A DNA stretch of 17,137 nucleotides from an uncultured Slackia sp. GTDB taxonomy: Bacteria > Actinomycetota > Coriobacteriia > Coriobacteriales > Eggerthellaceae. The position numbers and the translations under genes are program-made. Below the pieces are notes generated by a model, which worked only from the letters and a program-made list of their open reading frames with translations, made no database searches and was not told the DNA's origin. The stretch is taken from assembly GCA_934661005.1 (NCBI GenBank), contig CAKUIK010000046.1, positions 1-17,137 on the forward strand, in the 5' to 3' direction. This document shows, piece by piece, positions 1-7,048 of this stretch. Positions within the stretch are counted from its first letter, which is position 1. Every line of letters starts with the position of its first letter.

Positions 1-117
1 AAATGGGGCGCACCCCCGATGTCCCTAGGACAGACATGCCTTTTGTCCTATAGGCCAGGGATGATGTCACGGTTGGGATGGGCCGTTCTATCGTTCGCGT
101 TTCGACCAGGCACCAAA
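1..117. other. Left-edge non-coding stretch
   Basis: No convincing gene is visible in these first bases. There is an imperfect inverted repeat with taggaca at 26-32 and tgtccta at 44-50. It could be the end of a terminator or an operator for a gene lying outside the window, but without the neighbouring sequence I cannot decide. Confidence 0.4.
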
Positions 118-160
118 GAACGGCCTCCTGTCTCTTGAGGGAAGAAACAGGAGGCCGTTC
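118..160 (-). terminator. Intrinsic terminator of the NCS2 permease gene
   Basis: A perfect 14-bp inverted repeat (118-131 with 147-160) encloses a 15-nt loop. Read on the minus strand it lies about 70 bp beyond the permease stop codon and is followed by TTCTTTGG, a short T-rich tail (CTTT at 114-117). A short T run also follows on the plus strand, so it might act in both directions. Confidence 0.7.
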
Positions 161-228
161 GTTTGGATGTACAAGAACGATTCGAGCCAAAAGTCCGAAT
201 GCCAACCTTGAGCCGCTCGTTTAGCTCG

Positions 229-1722
229 TTAAGCGTTCGCGTCCTTCTCGGGCGTTTTCTCGTTTTCGTCTTTTGGAAGCACGATGTTCAAAATGATCGC
301 GACCGCAGCTGCGGCGACGATGCCAGAGCCGCCGAAGATCAGGCCAACGAACTCGGGCGAACCGGCCAACACGGCGGGGTTCGCGCCAATGCCGTAGCCC
401 AAGCCAAGCGCCACCGAGACGATGCTCAGGTTGCGCGGCGTAAGGGGCTCGCGCGTAATCAGCTGAATGCCGCTCACTACAATGGACGCGAACATGATAA
501 CGGCCGCGCCGCCGAGGACCGACTGGGGCATGATGGAGACCACGGCACCGAGCTTCGGGCACAAGCCGCACAGAATCAGGAATACGGCGCCGCAGGCAAG
601 GGCCTTGCGGTTGACCATTTTGGTCATGGTGACCAGGCCGACGTTCTGGCTGAATGAAGTGTTGGGCAGCACGCCGAACATGGCCGCGAGCGACGAGCCA
701 AGGCCGTCGCACATAACGCCGCCGGAAAGCTCCTTGTCGGTAGCCTCGCGATTCATACCGCCTTGTGTGACGCCCGAAATGTCGCCGACGGTCTCGACGG
801 CCGTAACGATGAACATCACCAATACGGGCGCGATGGCTCGCATGTCGAAGACGGGCATGACGGGCAGCAGATTCGGGATGGCGAACCATGACGCCGCGGC
901 GACCTTATCCCAGTTCAGAACCCATGCCTTGGTGTATTCCACGCCATCGGCGGTCACGCCGGTCGTGGGAAGCGCCAGGCCCATGATGCCGGCGACAACG
1001 TAACCCACGATAATGCCAGCCAAAATGGAAGACGCGCTCACGAAGCCCGTGGTCGCATGCTTCACGGCGAGAATGACGATGAGCACGATGAGCGCCAAGC
1101 ACAGGTTCTCGAACGAGCCGAAATCGGGCGCGGTGTTGCCGCCGCCAAAGGCGTTCACACCGACGCTGATAAGGCTCAGGCCGATGGAGAGCACGACGGT
1201 ACCCGTAACAACTGCGGGAAAGAAGCGGCGCAGCGGTTTTAGGAAGAAGCCCAGAACAGCTTCGAACAAACCGCCGATGAGCGATGCGCCCATGATGGCG
1301 CCGTAGGCGATAAGGCCGCCGCCCATCGATGCGGCTACCGAGTTAAACACGCCGATGAAGCCCGAAGACGTGCCCATAATGATGGGCACCTTGCCGCCGA
1401 CCGGGCCGATGCCGAAAAGCTGGATGAGGGTTACGACGCCCGCGATCCACATGGCGTTTTGCAGCAGGGAAAGCTGCACGTCGGCGAATTCGGCGCCCGC
1501 CAATCCGCACGCGCTCGTTACGATAAGCAGCGGCGTCAAATTGCCCACGAACATCGCCAGAACATGCTGCAAGCCCAAGGGGATTGCTTGCGCGAGCGGC
1601 ATGTCGCCCTCGAACGAGAATACGCCGAGCGACCTCGTTTTCTCGGGGGTCTCTTTCGGAGATTCGACCGCGGGCTCTTTCGCTTGAGCCTGCGCTGAGA
1701 CCTCCTGTTTTTCGTCTGTCAT
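229..1722 (-). CDS. NCS2-family purine (xanthine/urate-type) permease
   Basis: Predicted 497-aa polytopic inner-membrane transporter of the nucleobase:cation symporter-2 family, which imports xanthine, urate or uracil with protons. After a hydrophilic 40-residue N-terminus rich in Glu and Lys, the family marks appear in order: the Gln-His pair in the first membrane helix (Q52, H53), the ETVGD motif near residue 310, and the QN pair (Q359, N360) inside NTSFSQNVGL. The last is closer to xanthine/urate members than to uracil permeases, in my reading from memory. I chose the ATG at 1722 because AGAAAGGG sits six bases upstream. An ATG at 1728 would touch the ribosome site, and the open frame further upstream (to 1878) has no ribosome site. 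It stands alone between a terminator and a divergent reductase gene. The exact substrate cannot be told. Confidence 0.9.
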   Translation of the reverse strand: MTDEKQEVSAQAQAKEPAVESPKETPEKTRSLGVFSFEGDMPLAQAIPLGLQHVLAMFVGNLTPLLIVTSACGLAGAEFADVQLSLLQNAMWIAGVVTLIQLFGIGPVGGKVPIIMGTSSGFIGVFNSVAASMGGGLIAYGAIMGASLIGGLFEAVLGFFLKPLRRFFPAVVTGTVVLSIGLSLISVGVNAFGGGNTAPDFGSFENLCLALIVLIVILAVKHATTGFVSASSILAGIIVGYVVAGIMGLALPTTGVTADGVEYTKAWVLNWDKVAAASWFAIPNLLPVMPVFDMRAIAPVLVMFIVTAVETVGDISGVTQGGMNREATDKELSGGVMCDGLGSSLAAMFGVLPNTSFSQNVGLVTMTKMVNRKALACGAVFLILCGLCPKLGAVVSIMPQSVLGGAAVIMFASIVVSGIQLITREPLTPRNLSIVSVALGLGYGIGANPAVLAGSPEFVGLIFGGSGIVAAAAVAIILNIVLPKDENEKTPEKDANA

Positions 1723-1755
1723 TGGCATCCCTTTCTGAAAGCACATTAAGAGAAG

Positions 1756-1781
1756 AAAATAGCACTCCACCACGCTATTTT
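1756..1781 (-). repeat. 8-bp inverted repeat in the NCS2 permease leader
   Basis: AAAATAGC (1756-1763) and GCTATTTT (1774-1781) are perfect complements separated by 10 nt. The repeat lies 34 bp before the permease start codon, within the likely 5' untranslated leader. It could be an operator or an RNA hairpin. The T-rich arm is not followed by a further T run long enough to call a terminator. Confidence 0.4.
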
Positions 1782-1812
1782 GAAGAAGCCAAAATAAGAA
1801 ATTTGACCAGCA

Positions 1813-1841
1813 AACATATTCTTTTTCGAGAACGATTTGAA
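1813..1841 (-). promoter_or_regulatory. Candidate promoter of the NCS2 permease
   Basis: Read on the minus strand, TTCAAA (1836-1841) is followed after 17 bp by TATGTT (1813-1818). Each hexamer matches the sigma-70 consensus at four of six positions. The resulting leader would be roughly 80 nt. The palindrome at 1832-1845 overlaps the -35 box, which would suit a repressor. This is inference from weak matches. Confidence 0.3.
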
Positions 1842-1978
1842 TCGTGCGGCGGCCTCCCTCTTCGTCTGAGCCCAGCAACGAATGGAATTCAGAATGCGCT
1901 CATTGTCTGGCTTGATACTGCACCGAGATTCTTCGTTCTTCATGCTGTTCCTATTCGTTACCTAGGCTTTCTGGCCTG

Positions 1979-1998
1979 CTCATTCTTTTCGTGCGACA
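1979..1998 (+). promoter_or_regulatory. 20-bp element shared upstream of both flavin reductases (copy 1)
   Basis: The sequence ctcattcttttcgtgcgaca lies 71 bp before the start codon of the reductase at 2070. It is repeated exactly upstream of the reductase at 5304-6860, in the same orientation relative to its gene and at almost the same distance (67 bp). It has no clear internal dyad. The likely role is a binding site for the LuxR-type regulator encoded between the two genes, or a conserved promoter segment; that role is inference. Confidence 0.6.
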
Positions 1999-2069
1999 AG
2001 GTTTTCGCGCGTTTCGGGCATCATAAAGCTGCGCGGCTGGTCGAATGCCGCATACAAGGAGGAGGGAAA

Positions 2070-3623
2070 ATGAAAACTATCAACCGTAGGTCGTTCTGCG
2101 CGGGTGCTGCGATTCTTGGCGGAAGTTTTGTCTTGGCGGGATGTTCAGGTGCCGCCTCGAAGCAAGCCGATGAGGAAAAACCAAAGGGCGAGATTATCGA
2201 AACCGATATTGCGGTTATCGGGTCGGGCCTTGCTGGCGAGGCGTGCGCGCTTGCCGCTGCCCAAAATAGCGCGAAAGTCGTGCTCGTAGAGAAGTCGCCG
2301 ACTTTGGGCATTTCGTTCCAGACTTCGAAGGGCAACGTTTCGATTTATCAAGGCGTCGAAAACGAAGAATTCTGGCAGTTCGTTTCCGAAACGACCGACA
2401 CTATGGATGAGTTCCTCGCCCGTTTCAAGAAGGCAACTGAGACTGGCAAAATCGATGCGCCCTACCCCGATTACGATCGCGTGAAAGCGCTCATGCAAGC
2501 GAGTTGCGAGACGGTGAACTGGGTTGAGAAAACGGGAATCGATTTCATTCAGTCGTTTACGAAAGAGAAAGTCGGAACCGATACCGTGTGGCCCGATACG
2601 AGTGCCGATGCTTCGAAGGCGGCCGGTCAGCTTATTACCGAGAAAATGACCATGGCTCTTGAGGAAGCTGACGTCGAAATCTTGCTTGATCATGAGGCGA
2701 CCGAGCTGGTGGTCGAAGATGGTAAAGTCACGGGCGTCATTTTGAAGTCGAACGGCAAAACCAAGACAATTTCGGCAAAAGCGACGGTTCTTGCGTGCGG
2801 TGGTTTTGGCGGAAGCGCCGAGTACCTCAACGAGTTTGTTCCCTCGGTTGAAAAAATCGGTTTCCAGTACTTGGGCAACGCGATGAACACCGGCGACGGC
2901 ATTACCATGGGAAAGGCTGTGGGCGCAGCACTTTATGATAATTGCTGGGTGATTCCTTTCAATATCATGCCTTCCAGGAAGCTTACCGACGCCGACGTCT
3001 CATTTGCGACGCTCGTCGACATGTCCCTCTCGACTAAGCCCCTCGAGGGTGGTGGGGTTGCGAGCAAGATGCTCGTTGACGCCCAAGGTAAGCGTTTCGT
3101 TAACGAAGCCGGTCCGGGCATCCTGCTCGCCTCGAGCATGGCCGATCGTGACGCTGCTCCGTATTATGCGTTTTTCGATAGCGCGAATGCCGAGGTGTGT
3201 GCGATTCTTGAGAAGGGCGTTTCGACTGGCGATGTCATCAAGGCCGATACCGTTGACGACCTCGCATTGGCAGCGGGCGCCGCGGCGCTTGCCGAAACGT
3301 TTGCTTCGTATCAGGCATTCGCTGAAGGCTCTGCCGAAGACGAATGCGGCAAGCCTGTCGAAAAGGCTGTCGCGTATGGCGAAGGCCCCTACTACCTCGT
3401 GAGCTACGTTCCCTCATATGTTACGACCATGGGCGGCTTGAAAACCGATAGCGATTGCCGCGTTGTCGACGACACCGGCAACGCTATCGACGGTCTGTGG
3501 GCGATTGGCGAGCTCACGCATCGTTTCATGTACAACCGCAGCTTCGTGCGCCATTGCTCGAATTCCGTTGGATTGTCGATGGGCCGCCTCACGGGCGAAG
3601 CGATTGCCAAAGATCTCGCCTAG
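2070..3623 (+). CDS. Tat-exported lipoprotein, FAD-dependent fumarate-reductase-like reductase (1)
   Basis: Predicted 517-aa exported flavoprotein of the FAD_binding_2 (fumarate reductase/succinate dehydrogenase flavoprotein) family. The N-terminus has a twin-arginine signal (NRRSFC, R6-R7) and a lipobox LAGC with C25, so it is likely a lipid-anchored extracytoplasmic enzyme. The FAD-binding GSGLAG is at 51-56, followed by VVLVEKS. Compared by eye with Shewanella fumarate reductase, the proton-donor arginine is retained (R360 in MADRD) and so is the C-terminal substrate-clamping arginine (R494 in VRHCSNS). The histidine before TMGG is replaced (T452), so the substrate is probably not fumarate itself. 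There is no FMN-binding or cytochrome domain, so electrons must come from another protein. The start at 2070 is fixed by AAGGAGG at 2057-2063; the frame is open upstream to 1584 but unsupported. A terminator follows directly. Confidence 0.9.
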   Translation: MKTINRRSFCAGAAILGGSFVLAGCSGAASKQADEEKPKGEIIETDIAVIGSGLAGEACALAAAQNSAKVVLVEKSPTLGISFQTSKGNVSIYQGVENEEFWQFVSETTDTMDEFLARFKKATETGKIDAPYPDYDRVKALMQASCETVNWVEKTGIDFIQSFTKEKVGTDTVWPDTSADASKAAGQLITEKMTMALEEADVEILLDHEATELVVEDGKVTGVILKSNGKTKTISAKATVLACGGFGGSAEYLNEFVPSVEKIGFQYLGNAMNTGDGITMGKAVGAALYDNCWVIPFNIMPSRKLTDADVSFATLVDMSLSTKPLEGGGVASKMLVDAQGKRFVNEAGPGILLASSMADRDAAPYYAFFDSANAEVCAILEKGVSTGDVIKADTVDDLALAAGAAALAETFASYQAFAEGSAEDECGKPVEKAVAYGEGPYYLVSYVPSYVTTMGGLKTDSDCRVVDDTGNAIDGLWAIGELTHRFMYNRSFVRHCSNSVGLSMGRLTGEAIAKDLA

Positions 3624-3626
3624 CTG

Positions 3627-3658
3627 GAAGGCGTAGCGGTAGTGTCCGCTACGCCTTC
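3627..3658 (+). terminator. Terminator of flavin reductase 1, overlapping the luxR 3' end
   Basis: A perfect 13-bp stem (3627-3639 with 3646-3658) and a 6-nt loop begin 3 bp after the reductase stop codon and run into TCTTTTGCGTTTTT. The right arm and T tract also encode the last codons and stop (3649-3651) of the convergent regulator gene, so the two genes are separated by only 25 bp. Confidence 0.85.
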
Positions 3659-5205
3659 TCTTTTGCGTTTTTGAACGATTCGGCACGCATTTCTTCTATC
3701 GCATCAATAAGTTCCTGGCGCGAATGAACGCCGATTTTTGTATACGCCCTGCGCAAGTGCGTTTTGACGGTATGCTCCGAGAGCATATACCATTCCGCCA
3801 AATATCTCGCGCTCCGCCCTGCTGCGAATTCGCGCACGATTTGTGCTTCGCGCTCGGAAAGGGCGTAGCGTTGTACGAGCATGTTAAAAGCATCGCCCCA
3901 TGGGTCTTCGTCTGGGGCGATTGGCGCAGTTGTCTCGCTTGCGGACGTCGCATCGTCTGCGACCTTGCTGGGCTTGGCGGCCTCTATGGGGAGTGGCTGC
4001 TGTTCGTCTTCCCCGGCGGGCGTTTCGTTGAAGCCGCCTCGTAAGCGTTTCGACGAATATCGTAAATAAGCAAAGAATATGGCCGAAACAGCAATCGCGA
4101 GCGCCCATAGGCTTACGGCACTTACTGCGCTTTGGGCAACTAGATTGCCGCCGATGGCCCAGTCAGCGCATGCCCTTCCCGCCATGACCGACAAACGTGC
4201 GACTCCTAGAGCGAGACCGAGCAGGAAAAACGCGGGGAGCTTTCGCTCGTGAGCTTCGCTCACGAGCATGAGCCAGAGCAACACGTAGAACGAAATCAAT
4301 GTTGCCGTCATAATGCTGCCCGATACCGAGTCTTCAAGCAATCCCGTAGATCGCGTGAACAACGCCGTCGCAATCCAGGCGGCGGCTATGGGACACATGT
4401 AGTCGATATTCGCTTTTCGGATCGAAAAGGCGAGCAATGCGAAGACCATAAGAATCGCTACGACGAGACAAATGAGCGCAGTTTCGCTGCTTTGCGCGTA
4501 TTCCATGCTTGTGGCAAGCAAGTCGGTTTCGATAACGAATCCACAGACAAATGAAAAGGCAAAAGCGCAGGCGACTGCTCTGCGTGCGCGTGAAAATGCT
4601 TCTGAGAGCGTGGTCGTTTCGTGGCGTGATGCGTCACTGGAAGCGCGTTCGTTTACGAGGGTGTCATGGGCAATCGCCTTGTCATAGCGAGTGCAAACGC
4701 CGAGCAGGACAATTGAAATTGCCATGAATGCAGTGAGCGCGCCTTCGACCGGCAGGTTTAAGAATCCGAGGAGTGGTTTCACTGCAACGTTCACTGCGTA
4801 GGCAAGCGCAATTATGATGAGGGCGAAGCGCGGCTTGTAGTTGGTGAGGATTTCCATCCAGCATAGAACGTTGAGTGACCATGTAAGGCCGGCGAATGCC
4901 TGGTGAATGGCCGCATCGCCAAGGTCGAAAAACGATAAAACGAGGTAGAGCGCGCACGAAATCGCACCTGCGCAGTAGAGTCTGCGATTGTCGTCAATTT
5001 TTCCAAAATACGAAAGCACTGCGACGGCGAGCAGGGTTGAGCCATCGACGAACAGGCCGAAAAGCGCAAGCGAATGCGCGCTGTACGGCCCTGAATTAAC
5101 GTCAATGAAGCGCGCTCCCTGAAGCAGACCGAAGCCCATTACTGCGATTGCGGCGAGTGCTGTGCGCCTTGTTTTTGTCATGTTCGCATCGGTGGCAATC
5201 CTCAT
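3649..5205 (-). CDS. Membrane-bound LuxR-family transcriptional regulator (12 TM plus HTH)
   Basis: Predicted 518-aa regulator. Roughly residues 10-385 form about twelve hydrophobic segments, a polar linker follows (about 385-435), and a C-terminal LuxR/GerE helix-turn-helix occupies about 449-503 (LSEREAQIV, then SEHTVKTHLRRAYTKIGV). This architecture, a multi-spanning sensor with a DNA-binding tail, is abundant in Eggerthellaceae and commonly adjacent to exported flavin reductases; ligand sensing through the membrane part is inferred. There is no receiver domain. I chose ATG 5205 because GGAGG sits five bases upstream; the frame extends to 5244 without a ribosome site. It is convergent with reductase 1 and 98 bp downstream of reductase 2 on the same strand, so it may be partly co-transcribed with the latter. 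It is the obvious candidate to control both. Confidence 0.9.
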   Translation of the reverse strand: MRIATDANMTKTRRTALAAIAVMGFGLLQGARFIDVNSGPYSAHSLALFGLFVDGSTLLAVAVLSYFGKIDDNRRLYCAGAISCALYLVLSFFDLGDAAIHQAFAGLTWSLNVLCWMEILTNYKPRFALIIIALAYAVNVAVKPLLGFLNLPVEGALTAFMAISIVLLGVCTRYDKAIAHDTLVNERASSDASRHETTTLSEAFSRARRAVACAFAFSFVCGFVIETDLLATSMEYAQSSETALICLVVAILMVFALLAFSIRKANIDYMCPIAAAWIATALFTRSTGLLEDSVSGSIMTATLISFYVLLWLMLVSEAHERKLPAFFLLGLALGVARLSVMAGRACADWAIGGNLVAQSAVSAVSLWALAIAVSAIFFAYLRYSSKRLRGGFNETPAGEDEQQPLPIEAAKPSKVADDATSASETTAPIAPDEDPWGDAFNMLVQRYALSEREAQIVREFAAGRSARYLAEWYMLSEHTVKTHLRRAYTKIGVHSRQELIDAIEEMRAESFKNAKEKA

Positions 5206-5225
5206 AAGTCCCTCCGTGCACGAAA

Positions 5226-5250
5226 CGGAGCTTGCACAACGCAAGCTCCG
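5226..5250 (-). terminator. Hairpin just upstream of the luxR ribosome site (weak terminator or operator)
   Basis: CGGAGCTTGC (5226-5235) and GCAAGCTCCG (5241-5250) are perfect 10-bp complements around a 5-nt loop. Read on the minus strand the hairpin follows the stop of reductase 2 by 53 bp and is followed by TTTCG, a poor T tail. It ends 10 bp before the GGAGG of the regulator gene. It may limit read-through into the regulator or act as an operator. Confidence 0.5.
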
Positions 5251-5303
5251 CCTAGCTCCCTCATATTGAGAATTGAAAGCGTTTTGCCGTTTGGCACAAT
5301 GCT

Positions 5304-6860
5304 TTATTCTGCGGTTTCCTTCGATGCATTCGCACCCGCAATTCTACCGAATACGATGGAGTTTGTTTGCCAGCTTCCCGAAACGGTATCGGTGCCAAAT
5401 TGTCCGCCCGTGCACATTCCTGCTGCGTAAAGGCCAGGGATTACGTCGCCGTCGGCATTGCGTACGCGAGCGTTTTCGTCTGCGTCAAGACCGCCGTGGG
5501 TGTAAAGCATGATGCAGGTCTCAACGGGGCCCACGTAAAATGGCGCCTGGTTAATCGGAGTAAGGAAATGGGGGTCTTTGCCGAATTCGTCGATACTGGA
5601 ATCGCAGCCTTCATTGTAGGCTTGAATGCTTGCGATAAGTGCATCTGCGGGAATTCCGAAGCTTGATTCTGCTTTGGAGGCGACCTCTTCGAGAGTGTCG
5701 GCAGTAACCACGAAGCCGCCATCGATCCACTTCTGAAGGACTTCTTCCTTGGGGTTCACTTGCGTTGGAACGAAATGGCCATCGAGCACGGGATAGAACA
5801 CGTTGTCGTCAAGCTTAAGCACGTCGCGAGCAATGGCGCCGCGAGTTTTGCCTTCGTCGGTAAAGCGTTTGCCGTTTGATCCTACCATGACCTGTCCAAC
5901 GACACGGGTGATGCCGGCAACAGCGACACCCTGCGACATGAGATCCGAGGTCGAATAGCACGGTTCTGGCACGCAGTACTCCATGTGGCGAACGGCAGCG
6001 CCGGCCTTTTGGGCTGCGCGAATCGCTTCACCGGTAAACGAGCCATAGGGCATGCCCAAAGAGGCGAAAGTCTTTCCAGCCGCAGCGGGCGTTTCCGGCA
6101 GTTCGTTCATATGACGTGGAATCATTACCTCGTCATTAGTCCAGGGGCCAGAGCAGATGATGACGGCCTTGCGCGCACGAATGCGCTTTTCTTTGCCGCC
6201 TTCGAGGCAGGTGGCTCCAATGATGCGGCCTTCTTCATTCGCAATAAGGCTTTCAAGCGGGCAATTGTTGAGCAATGTTGCCTTTTCTTGAATGATTGGG
6301 ATGAGCTTCGTTGTAAGTTCGCCAGCGGTTTTTGCGATGTATTTGCCCTGTCCTTGTCGACCTTCGCAAATCTTCAGCGTCTCTTTGAACTCGCACCCAT
6401 GGTCAATCATCCAGTCGATCGCGTCAGCTGCGCCGTCGCACCAGATTTTGACCAGGGCGGGGTCGGCGGTTCCCTCGGAAACTTCCATGGCGTTTTCGAA
6501 CATGAGCTCTGCGCTGTCGGTTACGTCATCGAATTTTTGCGGAATTGCCAGTGAGGACGTTGGCGCACAATACTGTACGGTCGCGCTTGTCGCTCCGCCG
6601 ATGAGGTCTGCCTTTTCGACCATAACGACCTCAGCCCCTTCTTCAATCGCCGTTACTGCGGCGGCGACGCCTGCTGCGCCAGAGCCCACAACGACGACGT
6701 CGGTCTCGAGGTCCCATGCGTCGCCCTCGACGCTTGCTCCTTTTTCGCTGGAGCATCCGGGAAGCATGCTCGCCCCTATGATTCCTGCCGCTCCGATGCC
6801 TGCGGCCGTGAGAAATGAACGGCGAGATACGCCCGACCCGTGTGTGATAGATGTACCCAT
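5304..6860 (-). CDS. Tat-exported lipoprotein, FAD-dependent reductase (2)
   Basis: Predicted 518-aa exported flavoprotein of the same FAD_binding_2 superfamily as the protein at 2070 but clearly divergent. The signal has SRRSFL (R13-R14) and a lipobox LPGC with C36, suggesting a Tat lipoprotein outside the membrane. The FAD motif GSGAAG follows VVVV near residue 60, and MVEKADLIGG completes the dinucleotide fold. One catalytic-type arginine aligns with the fumarate reductase proton donor (R340 in DEGKTRGA). The usual histidine before TMGG becomes Y453 in LYTHGG, and the C-terminal substrate arginine is missing (GSWQTNS). It should therefore reduce something other than a dicarboxylate. The start is supported by AAGGAGG. 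No cytochrome partner lies nearby. The shared 20-bp element lies 67 bp upstream. Confidence 0.9.
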   Translation of the reverse strand: MGTSITHGSGVSRRSFLTAAGIGAAGIIGASMLPGCSSEKGASVEGDAWDLETDVVVVGSGAAGVAAAVTAIEEGAEVVMVEKADLIGGATSATVQYCAPTSSLAIPQKFDDVTDSAELMFENAMEVSEGTADPALVKIWCDGAADAIDWMIDHGCEFKETLKICEGRQGQGKYIAKTAGELTTKLIPIIQEKATLLNNCPLESLIANEEGRIIGATCLEGGKEKRIRARKAVIICSGPWTNDEVMIPRHMNELPETPAAAGKTFASLGMPYGSFTGEAIRAAQKAGAAVRHMEYCVPEPCYSTSDLMSQGVAVAGITRVVGQVMVGSNGKRFTDEGKTRGAIARDVLKLDDNVFYPVLDGHFVPTQVNPKEEVLQKWIDGGFVVTADTLEEVASKAESSFGIPADALIASIQAYNEGCDSSIDEFGKDPHFLTPINQAPFYVGPVETCIMLYTHGGLDADENARVRNADGDVIPGLYAAGMCTGGQFGTDTVSGSWQTNSIVFGRIAGANASKETAE

Positions 6861-6873
6861 AATTTCCCTCCTT

Positions 6874-6891
6874 GTTCATGCGGTTCATGCC
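6874..6891 (-). repeat. Tandem 9-bp near-repeat in the reductase 2 leader
   Basis: gttcatgcg (6874-6882) is followed directly by gttcatgcc (6883-6891). It sits just upstream of the ribosome site of reductase 2. The two copies also allow a small GCGG/CCGC hairpin. A regulatory role is possible but unsupported. Confidence 0.3.
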
Positions 6892-6927
6892 GCTTGTTGG
6901 AAATTGTCTCCAATCAGGCACGATGCG

Positions 6928-6947
6928 TGTCGCACGAAAAGAATGAG
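6928..6947 (-). promoter_or_regulatory. 20-bp element shared upstream of both flavin reductases (copy 2)
   Basis: Minus-strand sequence ctcattcttttcgtgcgaca is identical to 1979-1998 and ends 67 bp before the start codon of reductase 2. Flanking bases on both sides diverge, so the identity is confined to the element and is not part of a longer duplicated promoter. Confidence 0.6.
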
Positions 6948-6980
6948 TACAGCAAAGATAGGATTAGGCGCGGTGGAAAA

Positions 6981-7018
6981 GCAACGAAAAAGGGCCCGCC
7001 GAAGCGGACCCTTGTTGC
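6981..7018 (-). terminator. Terminator of the cstA-like gene
   Basis: Read on the minus strand, AAGGGTCCGC, a TTCG tetraloop and GCGGGCCCTT form a 10-bp stem with one G-U pair (6990-7013), followed by TTTTT. Five further complementary bases (6981-6985 with 7014-7018) could extend it. It is a textbook intrinsic terminator 31 bp after the stop codon. Confidence 0.9.
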
Positions 7019-7048
7019 AGCGGCGAGGCTGCGTAAAATGCATTTGCT

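Larger units (their letters stand above)
1723..2069. other. Divergent intergenic region between the NCS2 permease and flavin reductase 1
   Basis: This 347-bp region contains no credible gene. It must hold the promoters of both flanking genes. Seen in it: a 6-bp palindrome with a 2-bp spacer (acgatt at 1832-1837, aatcgt at 1840-1845), an 8-bp inverted repeat at 1756-1781, and the 20-bp element shared with the other reductase at 1979-1998. An FMN, purine or other recognisable riboswitch is not apparent upstream of the permease. Confidence 0.6.

Noticed and set aside
1723..1878. 52-residue N-terminal extension of the NCS2 permease
   Set aside because: It lacks a ribosome site and covers the likely promoter and leader; the ATG at 1722 has a good AGAAAGGG.
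1746..1943. 65-codon minus-strand frame in the divergent intergenic region
   Set aside because: It overlaps the candidate promoter and has no ribosome site or recognisable composition.
1723..1950. Purine riboswitch upstream of the NCS2 permease
   Set aside because: I looked for the conserved purine aptamer junction and loop sequences and did not see them.
1584..2069. N-terminal extension of flavin reductase 1
   Set aside because: The extra 162 codons overlap the permease start and intergenic DNA; the Tat signal and strong AAGGAGG fix the start at 2070.
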